A DNA stretch of 64,000 nt. It comes from Bombilactobacillus mellifer. Its GTDB lineage: Bacteria > Bacillota > Bacilli > Lactobacillales > Lactobacillaceae. Shown here in pieces: positions 51,415 through 61,095 of the stretch (within the stretch, counting starts at the first letter, position 1; every line of letters starts with the position of its first letter). The stretch is taken from positions 62,001-126,000 of the forward strand of contig NZ_KQ034029.1 of NCBI RefSeq assembly GCF_000970795.1, read 5' to 3'. The notes under the pieces are model-generated. The model was not told the origin of the DNA. It saw only the letters and a program-made list of their open reading frames with translations, and ran no database searches. Position numbers and translations under genes: made by a program.

Positions 51415-52881
51415 TTACGCTTCCTCCGTGGCCAGATCTGTTGAGGTGCCTTTATCTTTTAAGAAGAAAGATAATACTAATGTTACTAAACAAAAACCTA
51501 CTGCAACCGCAAAAGCAGCCCGATAACCACTAATTGTAGCCGTAATAAATTGTTGCCGGTATGCAAGCGGCGTTTGTCGCAAAACACTCGTTGCCGGTTT
51601 CAAATTATTAGTAACGTTCGTCAAGACACTGATTAAAATCGCGGTTCCCATCGAAGTAAAGACTTGGCGACAAGTATTATTAACCGCCGTGCCATGACTA
51701 ATCAGATTGTAAGGCAAGGCATTCATTCCTGCTGTGGTAACCGGCATATTGACCATTGAACTGCCAAACATCCGAAAGGTATATAAAGCGACAATATAAA
51801 CTATTGAAGTGTGTTGGGTAATAAAAATAAACGGCACTGTCCCTGCGGTTAAGAAAAACATCCCCGTAGTTGCTAAACGTTTGGCCCCGTAGCGGTCGAA
51901 AGCGGCCCCCGTAATAGGACTCATTATTCCGGTAATCAAAGCTCCTAATAATAACGCCAATCCTGAATGAAAAGCCGATAAGCCTTTGACAATTTGTAAA
52001 TATAACGGCAAAACCATTTCAATACCCATCATCGCCATATTGGTAACCGCAGATAATACTACCGACAGCGAAAATTCCGGTGATTGAAAAACCCGTAATT
52101 GTAAAAACGGCTGCTCTAAATGTAATTGACGATAAGTAAAAATCGTAATAAAAATAATCCCAATAATAATGGCGCCATAGACTTTAGGAGAAGTCCAACC
52201 GTCATCCCCAACCGAGGAGAAGCCAAACAACAAACTGCCAAAACCTATAGTGGACTCAATAATAGACCAAACGTCGATAGTGTTTCGATAATTCTTTAAC
52301 ACTGAATGCATTGTAAAAAAGCTCGTAATAACTACTAAAGTGACAATCGGAATGATGATGCTAAACAAATCCCGCCAAGTCCAATTATCGATTACCCAAC
52401 CTGACAAAGTAGGGCCAATGGCGGGCGCTAAACCGATAACTAAACCGCCTAATCCCATTGCAATCCCCCGCTTTTCAGGTGGAAAAACGGTTAACATAAT
52501 AGTTTGCATCAAGGGCATCGTAATGCCTACGGCCACTCCTTGAATTAAACGACCGCTAAGTAAAATACTAAATGTCGGTGCCACGTAACAAATAATTGTG
52601 CCCACTAAAAAAGTAGACATAGCTCCAATATACAGGGCTTTGGAGTTAATCCGAGTACTGAGCCACGCACTAATTGGAATCATTACCCCGTTGACCATCA
52701 TAAAACCGGTAGTTAGCCACTGCACGGTGGCGGCGGAAATATTAAAAGTTTTCATCAGAGTCGGGAAAGCGGTCGATAAAATAGTTCCGTTGAGAACGGT
52801 ACAAAAAGTCCCCGCTAATAAAGTGACCACCATCGCAATCACATTAAATTGTTTCCCATTTCGATCTTTTGTTGAATTCAT
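51415..52881 (-). CDS. EmrB/QacA-type MFS multidrug transporter (DHA2)
   Basis: Fourteen-TM drug:proton antiporter. TM1 has VLNGTILSTAFPTLMKTF, motif A-like SAWLSTRINSKALYI, RLIQGVAVGITMP, and motif C-like GLAPAIGPTLSGWVIDNWTWRD split over TM5 (shown in parts). 488 aa. Its start overlaps the marR stop by four bases, so repressor and pump are one operon. Confidence 0.92.
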   Translation of the reverse strand: MNSTKDRNGKQFNVIAMVVTLLAGTFCTVLNGTILSTAFPTLMKTFNISAATVQWLTTGFMMVNGVMIPISAWLSTRINSKALYIGAMSTFLVGTIICYVAPTFSILLSGRLIQGVAVGITMPLMQTIMLTVFPPEKRGIAMGLGGLVIGLAPAIGPTLSGWVIDNWTWRDLFSIIIPIVTLVVITSFFTMHSVLKNYRNTIDVWSIIESTIGFGSLLFGFSSVGDDGWTSPKVYGAIIIGIIFITIFTYRQLHLEQPFLQLRVFQSPEFSLSVVLSAVTNMAMMGIEMVLPLYLQIVKGLSAFHSGLALLLGALITGIMSPITGAAFDRYGAKRLATTGMFFLTAGTVPFIFITQHTSIVYIVALYTFRMFGSSMVNMPVTTAGMNALPYNLISHGTAVNNTCRQVFTSMGTAILISVLTNVTNNLKPATSVLRQTPLAYRQQFITATISGYRAAFAVAVGFCLVTLVLSFFLKDKGTSTDLATEEA

Positions 52882-53372
52882 TCTGACACCTCTGGTTTAT
52901 GGACCGCTTGGCGGCCGACTTCTTGCAATACTTTTGTAAAATCAATCTGTTGAATTTCGTCGCTCACCCGTTGGACCAATTGATTAAAAATTGCCAACTC
53001 TTGCTTCGTAAAATGTGCAAATAAAATCTGATCCCACTGGGCGAGGATTTGTAATAACTGTTCGTGAAATTTTTGAGCTTTGGCTGTAGGCTGGACAATT
53101 TTTTTACGATGGTTAGTCGGATCTTCTTGTCGTTGAATCCAGCCATTCCCTTCTAAATTACGCAAACTACGCGCTACACTCGATTCATCGGTCAATAAAT
53201 GTTGGGCTAACGTTTTTTGACTGGTTCTTGGATAACTGGCGACTGCAAAAATTAATAAACCTTCAAAATAATTAACGCCATAGGGCTTAATAAACTGTCT
53301 TATGAGTTGCCGTTTTCCACGCGTAAAACCTACTTCAAACTGATGCCAAGCTTGATTATCCAAAAGGGACAA
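52878..53372 (-). CDS. MarR family transcriptional regulator
   Basis: Dimeric winged-helix repressor, 164 aa. Recognition region TDESSVARSLRNLEGNGWI and wing RQEDPTNHRKKI are typical. It leads the operon, so it likely represses its own promoter; an inverted repeat lies within the spacer of that promoter (53407-53419). RBS AAAGGAGG 13 bases upstream. Confidence 0.92.
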   Translation of the reverse strand: MSLLDNQAWHQFEVGFTRGKRQLIRQFIKPYGVNYFEGLLIFAVASYPRTSQKTLAQHLLTDESSVARSLRNLEGNGWIQRQEDPTNHRKKIVQPTAKAQKFHEQLLQILAQWDQILFAHFTKQELAIFNQLVQRVSDEIQQIDFTKVLQEVGRQAVHKPEVSE

Positions 53373-53395
53373 CCTCCTTTCCAGCGATAATTGCC

Positions 53396-53424
53396 AGCAT
53401 AATTCAATTGTTGATCAATGTCAA
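53396..53424 (-). promoter_or_regulatory. marR operon promoter with internal inverted repeat
   Basis: Minus strand: perfect -35 TTGACA (53419-53424), 17-base spacer, -10 TATGCT (53396-53401). The spacer contains ATTG-N5-CAAT (53407-53419), a good candidate MarR operator. A further palindrome CTGTTGACAG is at 53442-53451. Confidence 0.72.
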
Positions 53425-53460
53425 GTGTTGTCATTAACTAACTGTTGACAGATAGATCAT

Positions 53461-53492
53461 AAAAAAGCTGATCGTTTTAAGAAACGATCAGC
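53461..53492 (-). terminator. Terminator of the 118-aa gene
   Basis: Minus strand: GGCTGATCGTTT / AAACGATCAGC stem, four-base loop, six T, 40 bases after the stop at 53532. Confidence 0.92.
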
Positions 53493-53531
53493 CATTAATA
53501 AGAACAAATTTCAAAACTCATGTAGAGCATC

Positions 53532-53888
53532 TTATTGCTTAATTTGCTGATTAATCTGGGCCACCAGTGCTTGGGGATTTTTGACTTCCAGCACTAAAGA
53601 ATGATACTTTTCGTGTTGCAACTTAATCACAATGACTGTGCGGCCAGCTTTAATATTATAAAAATTGAGCATTCCTTGATTCTTAAAAGTTCCCGCGTAA
53701 TAATAACCCGGTATACTGGTGCCCAGCACGCGCCATCCCCGCGATGCTCTAGATATTTCACTATTAACTGTGGCGCTTAGAATATGCTGATAGGGAACGA
53801 CCACTTTCTTGCGTAAACTCCAAATTTTATCCAGTCCTTGTGGCTCTACAACTAACTGACGTGTTTGCAAAGTGATTTTGTTAGCCAT
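53532..53888 (-). CDS. Small protein of unknown function, PH-like fold possible
   Basis: 118 residues alternating beta strands with a C-terminal helix (LVAQINQQIKQ). The pattern of VPYQHILSATV, GTSIPGYYYAGTF and FYNIKAGRTVIVIKL suggests a bacterial pleckstrin-homology-like domain; this is fold guesswork. ATG at 53888 behind GGGGGGA; an upstream start would add eight residues. Own promoter (-10 TATAAT near 53940) and terminator. Confidence 0.6.
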   Translation of the reverse strand: MANKITLQTRQLVVEPQGLDKIWSLRKKVVVPYQHILSATVNSEISRASRGWRVLGTSIPGYYYAGTFKNQGMLNFYNIKAGRTVIVIKLQHEKYHSLVLEVKNPQALVAQINQQIKQ

Positions 53889-54267
53889 TGCACTGTCCCC
53901 CCTCACACCCAATTTTGCGATGACGCAACCACGTTGATTATACTAAATGGGCAATTATGGAACTAATTTGCATTTTGAATAAAACAAACCTGCTAAACTC
54001 TGATGGCCTTAATACTTGACTACAGTTTCAAATAATCAATTAAAATTTTCGAAAACATTTGGCAGCAATTTATTTTCTAAACTCCCTTAAAGCAAGCAAG
54101 CTTCCAGGCACACTATATTATTAAACAAATTGCTCTTCATCCTTGTTAAATCAGGACCAGCACCATTAGTGATTTCATTCTAGGTGGATTGAATTTTCTT
54201 TTCAACCTATTAGTCAAGAAAAAGTGCAAACACTGTTATAGATAGCTATTAATACCTGCAGCTTGGT
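53889..54267 (-). other. 379-base gap with no recognised gene
   Basis: AT-rich spacer between trpS and the 118-aa gene. The left end holds the promoter of the latter. I see no open frame of convincing length, no tRNA and no strong terminator after trpS; only small inverted repeats, e.g. TTGAA/TTCAA near 54187-54203. It could be decayed sequence or an undetected small RNA. Confidence 0.4.
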
Positions 54268-55296
<1,029 letters not shown>

Positions 55297-55303
55297 TTAT
55301 ACC

Positions 55304-55500
55304 AAAAAAGCCCTTTTGTTGACTTGCAACAAAAGGACGATTACCCGTGGTACCACCTTATTTGTAGATTGCTCTACCACTTATTCCACTTAAGGCGCGG
55401 TCACCAATCTCCACGTAGCTCCAATTCTTTTTTGCCATGGGCCAACTTTTCACTAACCAGCTGGTCGCTGTTTTCCCAGTCAAAAAATACTCCGCACTAC
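55304..55500 (-). promoter_or_regulatory. T-box riboswitch (tryptophan) of trpS
   Basis: Minus strand: Stem I closes GUAG (55497-55500) with CUAC (55415-55418) and UUUUUUG (55481-55487) with CAAAAAA. The internal loop between them has AGUA on the 5' side and GAAUUGGAG on the 3' side, where specifier UGG (55421-55423) is followed by A. The T-box AAGGUGGUACCACGG is at 55345-55359, followed by the terminator stem CCTTTTGTTG/CAACAAAAGG and TTTTTT (55304-55337). Promoter -10 TATAAT at 55512-55517. Confidence 0.95.
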
Positions 55501-55573
55501 ATTTGCTAGCTATTATACTATAAAAAAGGTGCGGCTGCTGTAAAATATATTTGAAACTTATTGGAGGGTATCT

Positions 55574-57874
55574 ATGACCTTAAATAATGAATCTCGTGCC
55601 GCCGAACAACAACGCGTCGATCACATCGAAAAACTGATTACCACTCAATTAGCCCAAACTCAAACGAAACTCAATCAAGCTCAACAAGAACGTCGCCGGG
55701 TCGAAAAAAACTTTGGTGCCAACACTCGGGCCGATTATGTAGAAGCCGATGATGTCATTGACACCAATGCTACTTTAGCACAACAAAAGCAATTAATGGC
55801 TAGTGCCACTACTAATGAAGATATTTTGCACAAGCAAAAACAATCCCTGCAACTACTGGCACAAAATCCCTATTTTGGACGCATTGATATCGAAGAAGAT
55901 CACGAACCAGATACCCTATATATTGGAACGGCCTCTTTAGAAGATGATCAGGGCAATTTTTTAATCTATGATTGGCGCGCGCCGATCGCCGGAATTTATT
56001 ACAATGGTACTTTGGGTTCTGTCAAATATCGCAGTCCTAGTGGCCTACAAACTGTCGAACTAAAACGAAAACGTCAATTTGTCATTCAAGCCGGTCAAAT
56101 TATCAATATGTTTGATACTAATGAAACCATTGGCGATGAAATTCTACAAAAGACATTAAACGAAGCTAGCAGTGAACAGATGAAAAATATTGTCGCGACA
56201 ATTCAGCAAGATCAAAATCAAATAATTCGCAATACCCAAGCCGATATTCTCCTAGTCCAAGGTGCGGCTGGCTCTGGCAAAACATCTGCGGTCATGCAGC
56301 GGATTGCTTTTTTGTTATATCATAATCGGACGCAATTAACGGCAGAAGAAATTATTTTATTTTCCCCTAATACCTTGTTTTCCAATTATATTGCCGCTGT
56401 CCTCCCTAGTTTAGGAGAAAACAATATGCGCCAAGTTACCTTGCAACATTTTTTAGCTAAAAGGCTGCACGGATTACAAGTTGAAACTTTATTTGCACGT
56501 TTTGAAAAAGAACAAATAACTACGTCGGCCAGCTTTCAAGCTATTAGTAAATACAAAGCTAGTAGTCAATTTGTCACTGATCTGCAGACCTTTTTGCAAA
56601 CAGCAGACTTAACTCAATCTTTTCAAGATATTTTGTTTGAAGGCCATCCGATTTTTAAGCGTCAGCATTTGCAAAATCTCTATCAAAAACTACCGCGCAA
56701 TCTCTTAATAGCCGATAAATTCTTGGCTATCAAAAATCACCTCATCAAACAATTAAATCATTATTTAAAAACACAACGAACAGCCGATTGGGTGCTCTCA
56801 GCCCTTGATAATTTAAGTGAAAGCCAAATTAATACGTTATTGTATCGTGCCCAGGCACTAGATGCTTCGAGTCAGCAACAGCAACAAGCTTTAATTAAAG
56901 CTGTTATCCATCAACGCTACTTGCCTGTTTATGAAGCTCTTTATAATAATTACTTTTTTAATGTTTATCAACTGTATCACGACTTTTTAACGAGGGATGT
57001 CCCAAAGTCAATTAATTCCCAGCATTGGCAAGAAATGATCGCAGCTTATGATCACCAATTAGAAGCGCATCGAATCAATTACGAAGATGCAACAGCGATT
57101 TTATTTTTACGCCAGCAAATTACCGGGGAAGGTCAAAATCATCAAATAAAATATCTTATGATTGATGAAGTCCAAGATTACACGCCGCTGCAATTGGCTT
57201 ATATTCAACATTCTTTTCCGCTAGCCAAATTAACTCTTCTAGGTGATTTATCACAAAATGTTTATGGTTCTCCCACTTCTTTACAAGACACTGCCACCAC
57301 TTTAAAAGTACTTTTCCCGCAACATAAAAAAACCGTAATTACGTTACATCAAAGTTATCGTTCTACAGCTAACATTACAAATTTTGCTAAACAATTAATT
57401 CCGATGGGTCAGCAAATCCGAGCTTTTAACCGCATTGGTTCTTTACCTCAGTGGTACATTAGTGACGATGCCCGTAAAACTACGCAACAAATTAGTCAAC
57501 AGGCTTTAAAAAAATACCATACGGTTGCTATTATCACGAAGACTAATGTTCAAGCGCAAGCATTAGCCAAAAGTTGGTCAGCCAAAATTCCGGTCCATTT
57601 ATTGACAGAACAGGATCGTAAAATTCCCCGGGGAATTCTTATTTTACCGATCTACCTTGCTAAGGGTTTAGAATTTGATTGCGTCCTTGGTTATCAAATT
57701 ACGGCTGCAAACTATGCTATGCCCACCGACCGCAATATTCTCTACACTTTAGCAACGCGCGCTTTACACCAGCTGTACTTAGTCAGTGAAAATCCGGTTA
57801 GTCCTTTTTTACAGCAGTTGGATCCCGACAGTTTTCAGCTACAACGCCAATTAACCACCAAAAAGCAGCCTTAA
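55574..57874 (+). CDS. helD: RNA polymerase recycling motor HelD
   Basis: UvrD-like ATPase that removes stalled RNAP from DNA. Long N-terminal coiled arm (about 1-65) that reaches the secondary channel, then LYIGTASLEDDQG, Walker A GAAGSGKTSA (about 232-241), helicase motifs with DEVQDYTPLQ and HQSYRST. 766 aa. ATG after TTGGAGGG. Divergent from trpS; terminated at 57860. Confidence 0.94.
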   Translation: MTLNNESRAAEQQRVDHIEKLITTQLAQTQTKLNQAQQERRRVEKNFGANTRADYVEADDVIDTNATLAQQKQLMASATTNEDILHKQKQSLQLLAQNPYFGRIDIEEDHEPDTLYIGTASLEDDQGNFLIYDWRAPIAGIYYNGTLGSVKYRSPSGLQTVELKRKRQFVIQAGQIINMFDTNETIGDEILQKTLNEASSEQMKNIVATIQQDQNQIIRNTQADILLVQGAAGSGKTSAVMQRIAFLLYHNRTQLTAEEIILFSPNTLFSNYIAAVLPSLGENNMRQVTLQHFLAKRLHGLQVETLFARFEKEQITTSASFQAISKYKASSQFVTDLQTFLQTADLTQSFQDILFEGHPIFKRQHLQNLYQKLPRNLLIADKFLAIKNHLIKQLNHYLKTQRTADWVLSALDNLSESQINTLLYRAQALDASSQQQQQALIKAVIHQRYLPVYEALYNNYFFNVYQLYHDFLTRDVPKSINSQHWQEMIAAYDHQLEAHRINYEDATAILFLRQQITGEGQNHQIKYLMIDEVQDYTPLQLAYIQHSFPLAKLTLLGDLSQNVYGSPTSLQDTATTLKVLFPQHKKTVITLHQSYRSTANITNFAKQLIPMGQQIRAFNRIGSLPQWYISDDARKTTQQISQQALKKYHTVAIITKTNVQAQALAKSWSAKIPVHLLTEQDRKIPRGILILPIYLAKGLEFDCVLGYQITAANYAMPTDRNILYTLATRALHQLYLVSENPVSPFLQQLDPDSFQLQRQLTTKKQP

Positions 57875-57891
57875 ACTCAAGGCTGCTTTTT
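57860..57891 (+). terminator. helD terminator
   Basis: AAAGCAGCCTT / AAGGCTGCTTT stem with a six-base loop, overlapping the stop codon, followed by a T run. Confidence 0.92.
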
Positions 57892-57945
57892 CATTGATTA
57901 TTATGGGCAGGAGATCTATTGCATCAGCTTAGGGGTTGTAATACC

Positions 57946-58617
57946 TTAAATTAAAATGACTTTCATCAAGGCCACGAAAATGCCCAACATTAAGTTTAAA
58001 CTGAAATTCTGGGTAGCTAAATAAACTGTCGCTAATAACCAGCCAATAGCACAATAAACAAATAAGTTAATAAAATGTAAATTTTCCATGTTGAGTAAAC
58101 CAAAGACAAGACCGCTCAAGAATATTCCTCCTAAAGCGCTCATTAAATTATTCTTTAAAAAGAAATAATTAAAGAAAAATCCGACACAAACGTATTGTTG
58201 TTCGATAGCTATAATTAAACTGGAAGTTAACAAATCAAACCAAAAAGCGGCCTGACCATAGGCTAGATAGTCTGTGGGATTAGTTAATGAAGGGAAAAAA
58301 CTTTTGGCTTTTAAATAACTAACCAGCACCATAAAACAACCCAGAACTAAGATCGCCAAGAGAATAATATTAAAAAAACTATTCACTCCGTTGCGCCAAG
58401 TATCTTCAAAAGTTATAAAGAACTTTTGTTCATGATGATAACGGCCCGACATGATTAGTAAAACGAGAATTGACACTAATAAAAACGAAGCCGCCATGAA
58501 TGTATGTAATCCTGTTTGGCTAATGCACAGCTGTTCCCAGCGTTGACAAGCAATAACTAGTACTAACCAAATTATATACCACAAAACATTCGCCAATGGC
58601 GCGCGCAAAGATCTCAT
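57946..58617 (-). CDS. CPBP-like integral membrane protein lacking catalytic residues
   Basis: 223 residues, about seven TM segments. The C-terminal half matches the layout of CPBP/Abi (CAAX protease-like) proteins: AIEQQYVCVGFFF where EExxxR is expected, FGLLNMENLHF where FxxxH is expected, then GWLLATVYLATQNFSLNLMLG where the last motif has His. Gln140 replaces the second Glu, and Arg and both His are missing, so it is probably not an active peptidase. Identity with the family is by pattern only. Confidence 0.55.
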   Translation of the reverse strand: MRSLRAPLANVLWYIIWLVLVIACQRWEQLCISQTGLHTFMAASFLLVSILVLLIMSGRYHHEQKFFITFEDTWRNGVNSFFNIILLAILVLGCFMVLVSYLKAKSFFPSLTNPTDYLAYGQAAFWFDLLTSSLIIAIEQQYVCVGFFFNYFFLKNNLMSALGGIFLSGLVFGLLNMENLHFINLFVYCAIGWLLATVYLATQNFSLNLMLGIFVALMKVILI

Positions 58618-58690
58618 CCATATTCACCTACTATATCACTTACAGCGCATTATACCATTGCCATTAAAAACACTACAAATAATTTTACCT

Positions 58691-58724
58691 AAAAACAGCC
58701 ATCTATAATTTAGTTACAGATGAC
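58691..58724 (-). terminator. Terminator of the hexuronate operon
   Basis: Minus strand: CATCTGTAA pairing with TATAGATG, then GCTGTTTTT, about 30 bases after the kdgK stop. Moderate stem. Confidence 0.6.
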
Positions 58725-58754
58725 CGTTGGATAATCTTAAGACTTATTAGTTTT

Positions 58755-59714
58755 TTATTGTGCTTGTTGTAGGAATTTTTCCAAACTAGTCGGGGTCGGC
58801 AAACCTTCGTTATCTCCGCGATGTTGCATTTGAATAGCTTCTAGAGCCAATCCGCGCTGTAAACTTTGGCTAACAGATAGGTTTTCCAACATAGCGGTCA
58901 GAACTCCAGCGACAAAACCGTCCCCGGCACCAACTTTATCGACTAAATGTTCCACTTTAAAAGTGGGTAACTGCGTAGTCGTCACAGTTCCATCCCGATG
59001 ACGTTGGCAACTGTAAGCCCCATCATCGATCAAATTAATAATTACTTGTTGTACCGAAGGAGTTTGCAAATAAAACTCAGCTATTTGAGAAACCTCTGCC
59101 ATCCCTGTCAAAGTCTGAGCCTCTTTGATATTGGGCATGATCACATCACACAAACGCGCAATCTCATTGGTACGTTGAATCATTTGTTCAGTGCTTTCCC
59201 AAATGGTGGGGCGTAAATTAGGATCAAAGGTAATCAAGACTTGATGTTGACGTGCTAACTTAATCAACTGGAGAGTCGTTTGATATCCTGCTTCACTTAA
59301 ACCTGCCAAAATACCACCTAAATGTAAAATTTTGACCCGCTCAAAGTCCACCTGTGTAACCTGCTGGGGACTTAAATGTGCTGCTGCGCTGGCTTTGCGA
59401 TAATAATCCACCTCTGGCTGACCATTGGTTGCCATCCCCTTTAGCATCATGCCCGTGGACCACTCTGACGTTTGATAAACATTGGTCGTCGCAATTTGTT
59501 CCCGTTTTAGCAAGTTAAGAATTTTTTGTCCGAACACATCTTGGCCAATTTGGGTGATAAATTGTACCGTATGTTGCAAGCGGGCAACCCCAATTGCCAC
59601 ATTTAAATCGGCTCCTGCCAGTCGACACTCAAATTGGTTCACCTGAGCTAATGGACCAGGCGTTTGCGCGATAAATAGCCCCATTGGCTCGCCTGCTGTG
59701 ATTAATTCGGTCAT
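58755..59714 (-). CDS. kdgK: 2-keto-3-deoxygluconate kinase (PfkB family)
   Basis: Phosphorylates KDG to KDPG, the step after mannonate dehydratase. PfkB signatures: LAGADLNVAIGVARL near the N-terminus and VDKVGAGDGFVAGVL (catalytic GAGD) near the C-terminus. GEPMGLF and YYRKASAAAHLS match KdgK sugar-contact regions. 319 aa. Last gene of the operon. The KDPG aldolase gene is not in this window. Confidence 0.88.
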   Translation of the reverse strand: MTELITAGEPMGLFIAQTPGPLAQVNQFECRLAGADLNVAIGVARLQHTVQFITQIGQDVFGQKILNLLKREQIATTNVYQTSEWSTGMMLKGMATNGQPEVDYYRKASAAAHLSPQQVTQVDFERVKILHLGGILAGLSEAGYQTTLQLIKLARQHQVLITFDPNLRPTIWESTEQMIQRTNEIARLCDVIMPNIKEAQTLTGMAEVSQIAEFYLQTPSVQQVIINLIDDGAYSCQRHRDGTVTTTQLPTFKVEHLVDKVGAGDGFVAGVLTAMLENLSVSQSLQRGLALEAIQMQHRGDNEGLPTPTSLEKFLQQAQ

Positions 59715-59737
59715 GACTGATTTACTCCTCTTATTAA

Positions 59738-61072
59738 CTATTCTGCATCTTCTAGTTTATTTAAATCGCGTCCTGTAACATCTTTGGAGACATAAGCGCT
59801 TCCAAAAGTTATTAATGAAAAGACAATAATCATCAAAGCCACGGGCCACCAACTATTAGTAGTAGCTGCGACCCAAGTTGCGGCCATCAACGGCCCAAAA
59901 CCTGTGGCAATCACGCCGGCGATTTCTTTAGCTAATGAGACCATTGTGACCCGGTTTTTTGAACCAAACAACTCTGATAAAGTGACATTTTCCAAAGCAA
60001 ATAACCCTTGCACACCAACATTCAAACCAATAATCATCGAAATAGTTAATACTATCGTATTTTTACTTTCAATTAATAACATCATTGGCACCGCATAAAT
60101 TGCCATGGCTAAAGACAAAATCATGTACATTCTGCGGCGGCCAAATTTATCGCCTAAATAACCCACTATCGGAATAGTAGCGAATGAAACAATGGAAGAA
60201 ATAATATTAGCATTCGTAGTCACCGTTTTTTGCAAGGACAAAACCGTTACAATGAAACCTGCTAAGTAAGTTTGGAGTAATCCACTATTGCCTGCCTGAC
60301 CAAAACGTAAGCCTAAAGCAACCCACAAACTTTTATGTTCCAAAATCGGCTTCTCTTTTGTTTGAACATCAGCGGCTTTTTCACGTTCGGCAGCCAATAA
60401 TTGCTTCTTTTCCGCCATTACCGGACTTTCTTTAACAAAGATTCGAATTAAAACAGCGGCAATCATGACAATAAATGAAGCAAAGAATGGAATTCGCCAA
60501 CCCCAAGTCATCAAATCATTTTTATTAACTGAAGTCAAAATAATTGACCAAATTAAATTAGCCAGTAAAGTCCCGGTCGAAGTACCTAAACAAACGAGAC
60601 TGCCAATAAAACCACGATTTTTGACTTGCGAGAACTCGGCCACCATGACGCCGGCGCCACTAATTTCCGCACCTGCGCCTAAACCTTGGACAATGCGCAA
60701 AGTGACCAACCCGATAGGTGCCATAATTCCCACGCTTTGATAAGTCGGCAAAAAACCAATTAAAGTGGAAGCCAAACCCATGAGAATAATAGTTACGAAT
60801 AAAACGGTTCGGCGGCCAATTTTATCTCCAATCCGCCCAAAGACATAAGCACCGACTAAGCGGGCAACATAGCCGGCACCATAAGTTCCCATAGACATAA
60901 TTAAACCCATGGCTGGACTAGAATCAGGGAAAAATACTTCATCAAAAACGATCGCTGCGGCTAAAGAATATAGTTGAAAATCCATAAACTCCATCGCCGT
61001 GCCTAACCAACCACTAGCGGCCACTTTTACTAGTTCTTTAGTGTCTACTTCATAACTTTTTTTATCGGCCAT
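59738..61072 (-). CDS. MFS sugar-acid transporter, MHS-type
   Basis: Twelve-TM symporter of the metabolite:proton symporter type (start VKVAASGWLGTAMEFMDFQLY, then FGRIGDKIGRRTVL as motif A, and GLGAGAEISGAGVMVAEF). Its place between rspB-like and kdgK suggests it imports a hexuronate or aldonate, but the substrate is inference. 444 aa. Confidence 0.82.
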   Translation of the reverse strand: MADKKSYEVDTKELVKVAASGWLGTAMEFMDFQLYSLAAAIVFDEVFFPDSSPAMGLIMSMGTYGAGYVARLVGAYVFGRIGDKIGRRTVLFVTIILMGLASTLIGFLPTYQSVGIMAPIGLVTLRIVQGLGAGAEISGAGVMVAEFSQVKNRGFIGSLVCLGTSTGTLLANLIWSIILTSVNKNDLMTWGWRIPFFASFIVMIAAVLIRIFVKESPVMAEKKQLLAAEREKAADVQTKEKPILEHKSLWVALGLRFGQAGNSGLLQTYLAGFIVTVLSLQKTVTTNANIISSIVSFATIPIVGYLGDKFGRRRMYMILSLAMAIYAVPMMLLIESKNTIVLTISMIIGLNVGVQGLFALENVTLSELFGSKNRVTMVSLAKEIAGVIATGFGPLMAATWVAATTNSWWPVALMIIVFSLITFGSAYVSKDVTGRDLNKLEDAE

Positions 61073-61095
61073 TTTACATCACCTTACTTTCGCAA

